Below, one piece after another: positions 17,346 to 25,477 of a stretch of DNA of 60,172 bases (its first letter is position 1; every line of letters starts with the position of its first letter). The notes under the pieces are model-generated. The model was not told where the DNA came from. It saw only the letters and a program-made list of their open reading frames with translations, and did no database searches. The stretch comes from Opitutales bacterium (GTDB taxonomy: Bacteria > Verrucomicrobiota > Verrucomicrobiia > Opitutales > UBA2987): the NCBI GenBank assembly GCA_021772535.1, contig JAJFLV010000021.1:1-60172 (forward strand), given 5' to 3'. The translations under genes were made by a program, and so were the position numbers.

Positions 17346-17723
17346 TTAATTTCCCTCCCCCTCTTTGGGAGTCCCCGAATACTGTTTCCCTTCACTCGCA
17401 TCTTCCATGCTTTTTAACTGACTCTCAAGGCCGATGGCCTGCTCCAGAGGAAGCACGAATGCGATGCCGGTGCCGGGCTCGTGAAATTTACCCTCCTTGG
17501 AAATCGCTTTCAGGATGGGGCCAACCAGGCTCTCCTCAACAATAAACAGGACGACATCGGTGGGGGCCTCGAGGGTGAGACCAAAAAAGGATTTGGCCTC
17601 GTGTATGCCGACCCCTCGGGCATTGATGATGGTGGCGCCGGTGGCGCCTGCTGCCTTGGCCCCATCGACAATGCTGTCCGTCAGGTCTGTTTTTACCATG
17701 GAGATTATGAACTTTAATTTCAT
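17346..17723 (-). CDS. P-II-like small regulatory protein of the DUF1538 operon
   Basis: A 125-residue protein with the ferredoxin-like layout of P-II (GlnB-like) proteins. The first strand is KLKFIISMV, a helix follows, then GATGATIINARGVG (the P-II strand/T-loop base pattern), FFGLTLEAPTDVVLFIVEE, and a C-terminal ...GTGIAFVLPLEQAIGL like the nucleotide-contacting tail. It is a divergent member, not a nitrogen-regulating GlnB: the usual uridylylated Tyr region is not conserved. It is the last gene after two DUF1538 membrane proteins with 26 bases between. Known P-II relatives commonly regulate the transporter encoded beside them by binding nucleotides, so it probably gates the DUF1538 proteins. 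Confidence 0.75.
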   Translation of the reverse strand: MKLKFIISMVKTDLTDSIVDGAKAAGATGATIINARGVGIHEAKSFFGLTLEAPTDVVLFIVEESLVGPILKAISKEGKFHEPGTGIAFVLPLEQAIGLESQLKSMEDASEGKQYSGTPKEGEGN

Positions 17724-17749
17724 TTCGATCCTTTCTTAAATTGCCCAGG

Positions 17750-18520
17750 CTAGGTTCGCCTTTGGTCCAACCAATGAGCGCATTGAATATAAGCCAAAAC
17801 GGTAATAATGGGAAAAACGCTGGCAAAGGCCACCAGGCCGAACCCGTCCAGGGCCACATTGCGCCCTGGTATGGTGCTGGAAAGCCCCAACCCCAGAGCG
17901 GCCACCAATGGCACGGTTACAGTCGAGGTGGTGACTCCACCTGTATCATAGGCCAATGGGATTATGTATCGTGGTGCAAATATGGTTTGCAATATGACGA
18001 TGAAATAGCCGGCAGCGAAGTAGATCAAAAGAGGAGTGCCTGTAATGATCCGAAAGATGCCCAGAATTATTCCTCCCGCAACCCCCACGGCCACGGCAAT
18101 CCTCAGTCCCCATTGCTTTATGCTTCCGCGGGATACCTCCTCAGCCTTCATGGCCACGGCCATAAGGGCGGGTTCGGCAATTGTTGTAGAGAAGCCGATC
18201 AGGCCACCAAAAAGGTAAATCCAGCCATAGGCCCACCAGACAGGTTCAGCGGTATTAGATTTTGAACCGAAAATAAAAGCGGGGGCGGACAATTGCTCTG
18301 CCATCATTTTGCCCACCGGAAAAAGTGCTTTATCGAGCCCGATGAGAAACAGGGCCAAACCCAGAATGCAGAATAAAAATCCAAACGCCACACGCTTCTT
18401 ATGGAGAATGGGTTGGCGCAGAATCAGTAATTGAAAAAATAAAATAAGCACAATGACGGGAAACACATCCCTGCCGGTTGAAAGGATGATTTTCCCTGTT
18501 TCAGTGAATTCGTTACCCAT
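17750..18520 (-). CDS. DUF1538 membrane protein (copy 2)
   Basis: A 256-residue, strongly hydrophobic protein with about six or seven transmembrane segments. Two family signatures are plain. [20 protein letters not shown] lies in the first half, a re-entrant-looking loop with a conserved Glu-Pro. [20 protein letters not shown] lies in the second half. Both recur almost unchanged in the neighbouring gene (18532-19266), so the two are paralogues that may form a heterodimer. The transported species, if any, is unknown. The conserved polar loops within membranes suggest an ion or small-solute carrier. The gene starts 11 bases after the stop of the upstream paralogue (18532), consistent with a single transcript ending in the P-II-like gene. 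Confidence 0.8.
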   Translation of the reverse strand: MGNEFTETGKIILSTGRDVFPVIVLILFFQLLILRQPILHKKRVAFGFLFCILGLALFLIGLDKALFPVGKMMAEQLSAPAFIFGSKSNTAEPVWWAYGWIYLFGGLIGFSTTIAEPALMAVAMKAEEVSRGSIKQWGLRIAVAVGVAGGIILGIFRIITGTPLLIYFAAGYFIVILQTIFAPRYIIPLAYDTGGVTTSTVTVPLVAALGLGLSSTIPGRNVALDGFGLVAFASVFPIITVLAYIQCAHWLDQRRT

Positions 18521-18531
18521 GGTGAGGCCGG

Positions 18532-19266
18532 TTACCGGTCAAATAGAATAATACCGAAAGCCAAAACAAATATTATTGGGAGAAGAGAAGCCAGTGCAAT
18601 CAGGCCAAACCCATGCAGAAGAGGGTTCCGGTGGCGAATCGTTGTAGCCAGGCCAACCCCGAAAGCCGTAACCAGCGGAACCGTAACTGTCGATGTGGTG
18701 ACCCCACCGGAATCGTAGGCAATCCCAATGATTTCATTGGGGGCCAAAAAGGTCATTAGGATAACGATCCCATAACCCCCGATGATCAGATAATGCAAGG
18801 GCCAGCCCAGCAAAATCCGTAAAATACCTAAACCGACCGCCAGTCCTACAGCCACTGCAACGGTAAGCCGGATTCCCATTGCATATTCAGTTTGTCCCTC
18901 GATGCTCCTTGTTATTAACCCGGCCTCTGCAGCAACCTCTGCCGCTTCTCCACTAATGGCAATGAGTGCTGGTTCGGCTATCGTGGTCGAGAATCCGAGG
19001 AAAAACCCGAAAGTCATTAGCCAAAACACGCTCCCTTTACGGGCAAATGCTCCCGCCATGCTTTCTCCGATGGGAAAGAGCCCCATTTCGAGTCCTTCCA
19101 AAAACAAGCCCAGCCCAATTGCCACCATGACAACCCCGAACAACACTTGTCCCAAATGCGGAACCGGTTGCTGCAAAATGAAAACTTGAAAAAAAACAAT
19201 TACCAGGATTATGGGCGCCAAATCTCTCAAGATCTTCTTGGCCTTTTTCCAAATCAAACTGCCCAT
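18532..19266 (-). CDS. DUF1538 membrane protein (copy 1)
   Basis: A 244-residue membrane protein. A basic N-terminal helix ([19 protein letters not shown]) is followed by several hydrophobic segments, [20 protein letters not shown], and later [20 protein letters not shown]. These are the same two signatures as in the next gene. Longer members of the family carry the unit twice in one chain. Here it is split into two genes, so a heterodimer is a reasonable inference. It is first in the operon DUF1538-DUF1538-P-II. About 250 bases upstream on the same strand lies an unusual cluster of hairpins (19515-19678) with a terminator-like end, which could be a regulatory leader or a separate RNA. Confidence 0.8.
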   Translation of the reverse strand: MGSLIWKKAKKILRDLAPIILVIVFFQVFILQQPVPHLGQVLFGVVMVAIGLGLFLEGLEMGLFPIGESMAGAFARKGSVFWLMTFGFFLGFSTTIAEPALIAISGEAAEVAAEAGLITRSIEGQTEYAMGIRLTVAVAVGLAVGLGILRILLGWPLHYLIIGGYGIVILMTFLAPNEIIGIAYDSGGVTTSTVTVPLVTAFGVGLATTIRHRNPLLHGFGLIALASLLPIIFVLAFGIILFDR

Positions 19267-19504
19267 ATTCGTTATTTAGCTACCTGGATATTAGCTATCT
19301 TTCAATAAGTTTAATCGATTTCAGTTTTTTTGGGAACTGAATTGTCATAATTATCCTTGATTCAAAGTGACATTGTGGGCTGCTTTCCGACCGTACCTTC
19401 CTTGTTTTCCAAAAAATAGACCTGACTCCCTAAAGTATTATGAGACAGAGCCGAATTATCTACCCAGTAAGTTCCGCTCTAATTGAAATAAATAAGCAAA
19501 AACG

Positions 19505-19690
19505 GTAAAACTAAAACAGGGTGGGCCCGTTTTACTGGAACCCACCCTGTTCGTAGCAGTAGTGGTAATAACCACTTTAGGCCGTAGTTACCACCACGCG
19601 TGGTTTTCCCCGGCCTCCCATAATGGGAGGCCGCAGGAAATTTGCTTTCTACCCCCCCGGTAGAAATTTATTTTCCGCACCCCATGCGTA
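19505..19690 (-). ncRNA. Candidate structured RNA: cluster of five hairpins
   Basis: Within 160 bases there are five compact inverted repeats. 19515-19525/19541-19551 has 11-bp perfect arms. 19561-19566/19571-19576 has 6-bp arms and an AATA loop. 19593-19604 is a perfect palindrome ACCACGCGTGGT. 19611-19620/19624-19633 has 10-bp perfect arms and a 3-base loop. 19646-19653/19659-19666 has 8-bp arms, and its stem can extend with 19634-19640 against 19672-19677. Read on the minus strand, the last hairpin is the 11-bp one, followed by TTTTAGTTTT, as in an intrinsic terminator. That strand is also the strand of the DUF1538 operon downstream. I do not recognise a known riboswitch, 6S, tmRNA, SRP or RNase P signature. 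No open frame of size exists here. The strand and the 5' end are inferences, and I found no convincing promoter. Confidence 0.45.
19510..19551 (-). terminator. Intrinsic terminator at the end of the hairpin cluster
   Basis: Minus-strand reading gives AACAGGGTGGG, a 15-base loop, CCCACCCTGTT, then TTTAGTTTTACC. The arms are 11 bp, perfect and GC-rich, followed by a U-rich tract. An alternative compact pairing also exists (GTAAAAC at 19505-19511 with GTTTTAC at 19529-19535), which would compete with the terminator. Confidence 0.55.
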
Positions 19691-20064
19691 GTAAATTTGT
19701 CCTCTCCTAAATTCATTGGAAATTTTTAAACGTCAACTTTTTTCCTGATCGATTACTTGATATTGAATGAGTATTAATCTTTATAAACAACATAGGTCTT
19801 ATACCCCATAATGCAACCCATAAATACCTGATTTCAGTTAATAAAGTGTAAATTTATTATTTTATAAGCCGCTATAGAACAAATACATTCGTAATTTTAA
19901 AACTATTGTTACAACATTGTAAAATATTTATGAATTATAAAATTTTTAATATTCATTTCCCCAAAATCGCACCTCTTTTTTTGGGAAAATGACGGGTGCT
20001 TGCAATCAACAGTCTTACTATTGGCAAAAGAGGGATAATTGTAAATTTATTTAAAAATCCGCAA
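19681..20064. other. Very AT-rich spacer downstream of glgA
   Basis: No gene is visible. The base composition is much more AT-rich than the surrounding coding DNA. The one clear structure is an imperfect inverted repeat, 19954-19966 against 19979-19991 (13-base arms, one mismatch), which could end glgA transcription, although the following bases are only moderately T-rich on that strand. The upstream signals of the hairpin cluster and of the DUF1538 operon may also lie here. Confidence 0.4.
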
Positions 20065-21531
20065 CTAACCCGCTTGTTTACGCGTCTCAACGGCCCAGCG
20101 ATATATATTTTCATAGGTAGCCGATGGGTTCTTCCAGGAAAAGTCTTTCCTCATTCCATTTAACTGTAATCGTCTATACTCCTTCGGTTGATCTCTATAA
20201 AGGATGGCTGCCCTCTCAATGGCCGATCCAAGATCTTCAGGGGTAGCATCAGCAAACAGCAAGCCGGTGGCATCCCTCTTCCCTTTTCCATAAGGATCGA
20301 TGGTGTCGATTAAACCACCGGTTGAGCGTGCCACTGGCGGCGTGCCGTACCTCATGGCATACATTTGACTAAGACCACAGGGCTCGAACCGGCTTGGCAT
20401 AACAAAGAAATCCGAGCCGCCATAAATCAAATGAGCCAGTTGGTCGCTGAATCCAATTTGCACCCCTACCCTGCCCTTAAAACGCTCCCCCAATTGTTTG
20501 AATCGCTCTTCAAGTTCCTTTTCTCCAGTGCCCAGCAAGGCGATTTGCCCGTCTGTTGTCTCCATTATGGCGGCCACCGCTTCGGCCAGCAAATCCAATC
20601 CCTTCTGTTGGTAGAGACGGGAAACCACACCGAATAGTGGAATCTCGGCCTTAATCTCCAAACCCAACTCTTTTTGTAATTCAGCCTTGCAAAGGCCCTT
20701 GCCCTTGCGATTGGAAATAGAATAGGTGGCCGGCAGCAAAGGATCGCTTTGGGGGTTCCAAACGCTCGTATCGATGCCATTTATTTCTCCAATCAGGTCG
20801 CCCGCCCTGAGTTTCAGTATATGATGCAAACCGTGACCGTTGTCCGGTTTGAGGATTTCACGGGCATATTCGGGACTTACAGTGGTGATCTTGGTGGCAT
20901 TGTAGATTCCCCCCTTTAGAAAGTTCACGTGCCCCATCGCCTCCAGACAATCCGGCCGGTAAACGGAGGCGGGAAGCTGGGCATACTCAATGCTCGAATA
21001 GGGGAAATGTCCCTGATGCTGCAAATTATGGATGGTCAGAATGCTGGCCGCTTTACCTAATGGCTCATAGAAATCATTGGCATTCAAATAAACCGGGACC
21101 AGGGCTGTCGGCCAGTCGTGACAATGAATAACATCGGGAATCCAGCCCAGATAATAGCACAGGTTAAGGGCTGCTCGCGATAGAAAAATGAACCGCCGGT
21201 CATTGTCCTGAGGTCCCCGGCTGGAGTTTCCGTAAACATCGGGGCGGTCGTAAAATTCGTTAAATTCAAGAAAATAGGTCTCCACCTCCGAACCGGGCAA
21301 GCGACTCTCCCAAATCCGGCACTGAAGGTTTTCCCGACCTAGATTAACGGTTAACGGAATATTATAAGGTATCCATTTGCCAATTTTCTTGATACCGGAG
21401 TAGAGAGGGCATACCAGCCTGACTTCATGCCCCATCCCGGCTAGTTCCTTCGATAGCGCTCCAACTACATCGGCCAGCCCCCCCACCTTGATTAGGGGCG
21501 CCACCTCGGAGGCTATCATGAAAATTTTCAT
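20065..21531 (-). CDS. glgA: Glycogen/starch synthase GlgA
   Basis: A 488-residue GT5 family enzyme that transfers glucose from ADP-glucose to the non-reducing end of an alpha-1,4-glucan. The N-terminus MKIFMIASEVAPLIKVGGLADVVGAL carries the K-x-G-G-L substrate-binding motif (here KVGGL). Further signatures are HCHDWPTALVP, TIHNLQHQGHFP, FLKGGIYNATKITTVSPEYA, GVVSRLYQQKGLDLL, and near the C-terminus FFVMPSRFEPCGLSQMYAMRYGTPPV, with the catalytic E-x-x-x-x-x-x-E region (residues quoted in separate pieces). The length is normal. The branching enzyme glgB lies at 43.9-46.1 kb. It is transcribed alone; msrQ is 182 bases upstream on the same strand. Confidence 0.95.
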   Translation of the reverse strand: MKIFMIASEVAPLIKVGGLADVVGALSKELAGMGHEVRLVCPLYSGIKKIGKWIPYNIPLTVNLGRENLQCRIWESRLPGSEVETYFLEFNEFYDRPDVYGNSSRGPQDNDRRFIFLSRAALNLCYYLGWIPDVIHCHDWPTALVPVYLNANDFYEPLGKAASILTIHNLQHQGHFPYSSIEYAQLPASVYRPDCLEAMGHVNFLKGGIYNATKITTVSPEYAREILKPDNGHGLHHILKLRAGDLIGEINGIDTSVWNPQSDPLLPATYSISNRKGKGLCKAELQKELGLEIKAEIPLFGVVSRLYQQKGLDLLAEAVAAIMETTDGQIALLGTGEKELEERFKQLGERFKGRVGVQIGFSDQLAHLIYGGSDFFVMPSRFEPCGLSQMYAMRYGTPPVARSTGGLIDTIDPYGKGKRDATGLLFADATPEDLGSAIERAAILYRDQPKEYRRLQLNGMRKDFSWKNPSATYENIYRWAVETRKQAG

Positions 21532-21713
21532 GGCATAAAATGATTGAAAGTAAGAAAAAAGACTTCATTCCTTTAGCGAAAAGCATTTTTTGAGACCAAA
21601 GGATAAAGGAATAAAGGCTAAAATGCTCGCATTCCTAATAAGGTCAAGACTAGCGATAACGCGTTGCTGCCGTAGCAATCTCTAGAAGGCTTATCGGTCA
21701 AATAGGGCGCGTT

Positions 21714-22313
21714 CTAAGTGGATTTGTGTTTTGCCGTGAATAATCTTCCCATGCGCATTATTTGCAATACCGCCAGGGGAGCGAAAAAATAGACTGTTTG
21801 CACCGCTCCCGCTTTTTCCTGTAGCGCCTGGTGGAACAGGATGAGAATAGCGGCCACGTAAGCCAGGCGGTGGAGCCATTTCCATTTTTTCCCTCCAAGC
21901 ATGCGAACCATTCTATTGGTGCTGGTTACAGCCAGGATTAAAAGCAGAAAGAAAGCACTCAGACCCAACAAAACGAAGGGTTTTTCGATATCCTCAAAAA
22001 ACGCAGTGAATCCTCCCGTATAAACGAGGTAAAACCCCAGGTGAATCAGGGCGAAGAAAAATGAGCTGACTCCAATCAGCCGCCGATGGCGGTTGAGATC
22101 CCGTGCCAATTCAAATTTCGGGAAAAGAATCTTGAACGGGCTTAATGAGAGCACCCCGATGAATAACAAAGTGGCGGTCTTGCCATAATACTCGAGTAGG
22201 TATTTGGCAGGATCGGCCAAAACGGAGGCTTCTGCTCTGATCAATGGGTAAGCAGGATACAATCCCGCCAATAGGACCACGGTCCAAATTAACAGCTTTA
22301 TCAAAAAACGCAT
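21714..22313 (-). CDS. msrQ: MsrQ-like haem membrane subunit of the MsrPQ system
   Basis: A 199-residue membrane protein with about six hydrophobic helices (KLLIWTVVLLAGLYPAYPLI at the start). It belongs to the ferric-reductase-like transmembrane family. Histidines likely to bind haem b are visible in ALIHLGFYL and LHRLAYVAAILILFHQAL. MsrQ takes electrons from the quinone pool or flavin reductase and passes them to the periplasmic molybdoenzyme MsrP, which repairs methionine sulfoxide in envelope proteins. The gene follows msrP on the same strand with an 80-base gap, the usual msrPQ order. Confidence 0.88.
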   Translation of the reverse strand: MRFLIKLLIWTVVLLAGLYPAYPLIRAEASVLADPAKYLLEYYGKTATLLFIGVLSLSPFKILFPKFELARDLNRHRRLIGVSSFFFALIHLGFYLVYTGGFTAFFEDIEKPFVLLGLSAFFLLLILAVTSTNRMVRMLGGKKWKWLHRLAYVAAILILFHQALQEKAGAVQTVYFFAPLAVLQIMRMGRLFTAKHKST

Positions 22314-22393
22314 AAATACTCTCTCCCCCCGGTTCTGCCCTAGGTACGATTAAGACTCGGGAAACCAATCTCAATTGCTCTAAGGAAGGGGCA

Positions 22394-23353
22394 TCAGTAA
22401 TGCAAACGAAGGTTCAACCCCTTATATAAGTGTGCGACCTCCTTTTCATATCCATTGAATGGGAGAGTTGGCTGCCGGGCAAAAAATCCGCCTCCAATGA
22501 TTCGCTCCGAAGCCTGCGACCAACGCGGGTGGTCCACCTCAGGGTTCACATTGGCATAGAACCCATATTCCTGCGGGGCAAGTAATTGCCAGGTATTGCG
22601 GGGCCGGTTGCGGGTAAACTCAATCTTAACAATCGATTTGATGCTTTTGAATCCATACTTCCAGGGCACGACCAGGCGGATGGGGGCGCCGTTCTGGTTA
22701 GGCAGCGGTTTGCCGTAAACGCCGGTGGCCAGGATAGCGAGATCATTGTTAGCCTCCTCAATTGTGAGGGATTCCACATAGGGCCAATCGATGTTACGCC
22801 CTCTCTGACCGGGAGCGGACTTTGGGTCGAGAAAGGTGGTAAATTTAATATAACGGGCGTTCTTGTCAGGCTGGGCCAGTTCAATCAGTTTTTTTAAGGG
22901 AAAACCATCCCAGGGAACTACCATTGACCAGGCCTCTACGCACCTGAAGCGATAAATTCGCTCCTCCACGCCTCCAACTTTTTTTATCAAACCGTTGACA
23001 TCGATTTTAAAAGGATTCTCCACCAAACCACCGATCTGAATCGACCAGGGTTCGGTTTCCCATCCCTCATTGGCCAGCTTCTTGACTTCTCCCTTGTCGG
23101 TACTGAATTCATAAAAATTGTTATAGCTGGTGACATAATCGAAGTCGGTTGACTTTAAACCCGCTCCGTCGAATTTCGGATTGAGTTTCGCCGGAAATCC
23201 CGCCGTAGCGCCAGCCAGTCCTTGCGGCAAGAGAGCGGATCCAGCCAACCCCAGGCCCAACTTTCTTAAAAATCTTCTTCGATTGTAAAAGGCCTCCTCC
23301 GGGGTAACCGTGGAGGCGGGCATTTGCCAGCTTTGAGGAATTTTGATCAGCAT
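22394..23353 (-). CDS. msrP: MsrP periplasmic methionine sulfoxide reductase, catalytic subunit
   Basis: A 319-residue molybdopterin enzyme. Residues about 25-50 form a twin-arginine signal (RRRFLRKLGLGLAGSALLP), so it is exported folded via Tat. Family signatures include YNNFYEFSTDKG, EPWSIQIGGLV, YRFRCVEAWSMVVPWDG (Cys at about residue 138 ligates molybdenum), GQRGRNIDWPYVESL, LPNQNGAPIRLVVPWKYGFK and YGFYANVNPEVDHPRWSQ. It reduces both diastereomers of methionine sulfoxide on periplasmic proteins, using electrons from MsrQ encoded just downstream. The length and motif set are complete. Confidence 0.93.
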   Translation of the reverse strand: MLIKIPQSWQMPASTVTPEEAFYNRRRFLRKLGLGLAGSALLPQGLAGATAGFPAKLNPKFDGAGLKSTDFDYVTSYNNFYEFSTDKGEVKKLANEGWETEPWSIQIGGLVENPFKIDVNGLIKKVGGVEERIYRFRCVEAWSMVVPWDGFPLKKLIELAQPDKNARYIKFTTFLDPKSAPGQRGRNIDWPYVESLTIEEANNDLAILATGVYGKPLPNQNGAPIRLVVPWKYGFKSIKSIVKIEFTRNRPRNTWQLLAPQEYGFYANVNPEVDHPRWSQASERIIGGGFFARQPTLPFNGYEKEVAHLYKGLNLRLHY

Positions 23354-23475
23354 CAGTTATAGTATGAGACGAACCAACAGCCGAATCCTTCCCGCAATAA
23401 TCTCAAAAATTGTGACTGGAAAAAAGAGAGGTCAGCCAAATCGCTTTCTCCTCGGCTTCTCCAAAATGGAGAAAT

Positions 23476-24093
23476 TCAAGTTCCGTAGAGGCGGTCGCCG
23501 AAATCCCCCAGACCGGGAAGGATGTACTTTTTGTCGTTCAACTCGCGATCCAGGGAAGCGGTGTAGATGATGAGGTTGGGGAACTTATCCCGAAGCACTT
23601 TGACTCCCTCGGGAGCTGCCACAATATTGAGGAAATATACATCGGTGGCTCCCTGGTCGTAAACCATTCGGATCACTTGTTCCGCCGAGCCGCCCGTGGC
23701 CAGCATTGGGTCGACTACCAGCACCCGCCGATTTTTCAGGGGTGGCAGTTTGCAATAATAACTGTGCGCCTCTGCCGTTTCCTCATCACGTTCCATACCA
23801 ATGAAACCGACCGCCACCGACGGTAGAAGATCGACGATCGTATCCACCATACTCATTCCGGCCCGTACAATGGCCACCACCACCACCGTTACAGCCAATT
23901 TCCGGCATTGGGTTGTTTCCAGAGGCGTTTTTATTTCAACCGGCTCGGTGGGCAGATCCCGTGTCGCCTCCATTACTAATAGGGAGGTGACTTGCCGGCT
24001 AAGGTTGCGGAATTGGGCCGATCCGGTATTTTCATCCCTTAACAAGCTAAGGATATGACCGGCCACAGGATGGTTCAATACATGTAAGGACAT
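23476..24093 (-). CDS. upp: Uracil phosphoribosyltransferase
   Basis: A 205-residue enzyme that converts uracil and PRPP to UMP in pyrimidine salvage. Visible signatures are VVAIVRAGMSMVDTIVDLLP, the PRPP-binding VLVVDPMLATGGSAEQVI (about residues 125-142), FLNIVAAPEGV and the C-terminal YILPGLGDFGDRLYGT, which forms the uracil-binding region. The length matches bacterial Upp. It is divergent from the PfkB-family sugar kinase gene at 24248, and the 155-base gap should hold both promoters. Confidence 0.95.
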   Translation of the reverse strand: MSLHVLNHPVAGHILSLLRDENTGSAQFRNLSRQVTSLLVMEATRDLPTEPVEIKTPLETTQCRKLAVTVVVVAIVRAGMSMVDTIVDLLPSVAVGFIGMERDEETAEAHSYYCKLPPLKNRRVLVVDPMLATGGSAEQVIRMVYDQGATDVYFLNIVAAPEGVKVLRDKFPNLIIYTASLDRELNDKKYILPGLGDFGDRLYGT

Positions 24094-24247
24094 AGGATTC
24101 AGGTCAGGCGGTGAAAACCAAAAATTACTTGCCGGTGCGGGACCATTGCAAGTAAAACCCGTTCCGAATTTGCTAAACTCTCAGGCGGGCAATATTACCG
24201 GTCGAAATCGCTATTAAATTCAAACGCAAATAAAATCTTTGGATGTT

Positions 24248-25195
24248 ATGAATAATCCTGTAGTCATCGTAGGCAGTTACAATCAGGACCTCACCTGGTA
24301 TTGTTCGGAATTTCCTCAGCCGGGAGAAACCATATTCGGCTCATTCGTCACGGGACCTGGCGGCAAAGGTTCCAATCAAGCCGTTGCTGCCGTGCGAACG
24401 GGCGTAGGCACAACCTTTGTTGGAGCGGTCGGCAAGGATGTCTTCGGAGATGGTGTAAAAGTTTTTTACGACTTGGAGGGCCTCGAGTATCAACTCATGG
24501 AATATGATGACATTCCAACCGGCAATGCCGGTATTTTTGTTTCATCAAGCGGTGAAAATGAAATCATCGTAGCTCTGGGGGCCAACCTCGCTTTTAAATC
24601 AAAGGATGTCCGCGAGGAGACGCTTTCGCACGCCCAAATCGTCGTTTGCCAAAACGAGATCGATTTGGACACCACCCGACAGGTTCTTCGCCGGGCCCGC
24701 AGCTTGGGAGCGACCACGGTTCTCAATCCGGCACCCATGATTCCGGGTTTTCGTTCCGAATACCTCAAAGATGTGGACATTCTCATTCCTAACGAAACGG
24801 AGTTCGCCGAACTCATCAAAGCAACCCGTCCGGAAGCCCTGGGCAGTTTTCAATCGGCAGATATCCGGGATATGGATGAAGACGAGTTGCAAAAGCTTTG
24901 CCGAAGCGCCGAGGTGCCGACCGTTATTCTTACTCTCGGGAGCAAGGGCTGTTTTGTTTCCACCGCCGACAGCTACAGGACCATACCCGGATGCCGAGGC
25001 ATTGAAGTTGTGGACACTACCGGTGCCGGAGACGCCTTTGTCGGAGGTTTTGCCTCGGGAATGGTCCAGTTCGACAAGAATATTTATAAAGCCGCCTCCT
25101 ATGCCAACGCGGTTGCGGCTCTCTCCGTAACCCAACCCGGTACCGCCCCCTCCATGCCTCATAAAGAGGAGATTGAAAACTTTATCAATCGCTAA
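24248..25195 (+). CDS. PfkB-family carbohydrate kinase, ribokinase-like
   Basis: A 315-residue kinase of the PfkB superfamily. I start at ATG 24248 (MNNPVVIVGSYNQDL); a TTG three codons upstream is less likely. The N-terminal signature is GPGGKGSNQAVAAVRTG (about residues 37-53), with FVGAVGKDVFGDGV following. The C-terminal active-site motif is DTTGAGDAFVGGFASGM (about residues 257-273), with the catalytic Asp. These fit ribokinase (D-ribose to ribose-5-phosphate), though other sugars or nucleosides are possible. One oddity is an extra segment of about 20 residues (EALGSFQSADIRDMDEDEL) after the PNETEF motif. Confidence 0.85.
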   Translation: MNNPVVIVGSYNQDLTWYCSEFPQPGETIFGSFVTGPGGKGSNQAVAAVRTGVGTTFVGAVGKDVFGDGVKVFYDLEGLEYQLMEYDDIPTGNAGIFVSSSGENEIIVALGANLAFKSKDVREETLSHAQIVVCQNEIDLDTTRQVLRRARSLGATTVLNPAPMIPGFRSEYLKDVDILIPNETEFAELIKATRPEALGSFQSADIRDMDEDELQKLCRSAEVPTVILTLGSKGCFVSTADSYRTIPGCRGIEVVDTTGAGDAFVGGFASGMVQFDKNIYKAASYANAVAALSVTQPGTAPSMPHKEEIENFINR

Positions 25196-25238
25196 CCGCC
25201 ACGTTGTTTCCTTCAAAAGAATGGGGAGATTTTGTACA

Positions 25239-25267
25239 TTTACTCCCGGCAAGAACTGGTTTATATT
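25239..25267 (+). promoter_or_regulatory. Candidate sigma-70 promoter of hicBA
   Basis: TTTACT at 25239-25244, a 17-base spacer, then TATATT at 25262-25267. Transcription would begin about 25274, the A of the hicB start codon, so the message would be leaderless. No Shine-Dalgarno sequence is seen before the ATG. Confidence 0.45.
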
Positions 25268-25273
25268 CAATAA

Positions 25274-25477
25274 ATGAAATTTAAAGTAGTCGTGCACACG
25301 GCGGAAGAAGGTGGATTCTGGGCTGAAGTTCCAGCTGTTCCCGGATGTGTCTCCCAAGGTGAGAACATGGAAGATCTGCTAGCGAACATCCAGGAAGCGA
25401 TTGAAGGGTGCCTTTCAATCGATGTGCAAGACCCAAGTGAAGACGATTCCTCTCAAATTGTTGAAGTCGCCCTGTGA
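25274..25477 (+). CDS. hicB: HicB-type antitoxin
   Basis: A 67-residue protein of the HicB antitoxin family: MKFKVVVHTAEEGGFWAEVP, VPGCVSQGENMEDLLANIQE and AIEGCLSI form the characteristic degraded RNase-H-like fold. No separate C-terminal DNA-binding domain (HTH or RHH) is present, so it is a short variant, and autoregulation would need another factor or the HicA-HicB complex. It overlaps the start of hicA by four bases. The antitoxin-first order is the reverse of the classical hicAB order, which can help guarantee antitoxin excess. Confidence 0.88.
   Translation: MKFKVVVHTAEEGGFWAEVPAVPGCVSQGENMEDLLANIQEAIEGCLSIDVQDPSEDDSSQIVEVAL

Noticed and set aside
19505-19690. Known riboswitch (c-di-AMP ydaO, c-di-GMP GEMM, Mg2+ M-box, Na+ DUF1646) or 6S/tmRNA/RNase P identity for the hairpin cluster
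   Set aside because: None of the conserved core sequences I know for these RNAs is visible in either orientation.
19708-19736. Promoter for the hairpin RNA (TTGACG at 19731-19736, minus strand)
   Set aside because: The -35 hexamer is good, but no acceptable -10 box lies at 16-18 bases; best candidates match at only two of six positions.
21532-21713. Regulatory RNA between glgA and msrQ
   Set aside because: Only a weak GCATTTT/AAAATGC complementarity is seen; it is not distinct from chance in AT-rich DNA.
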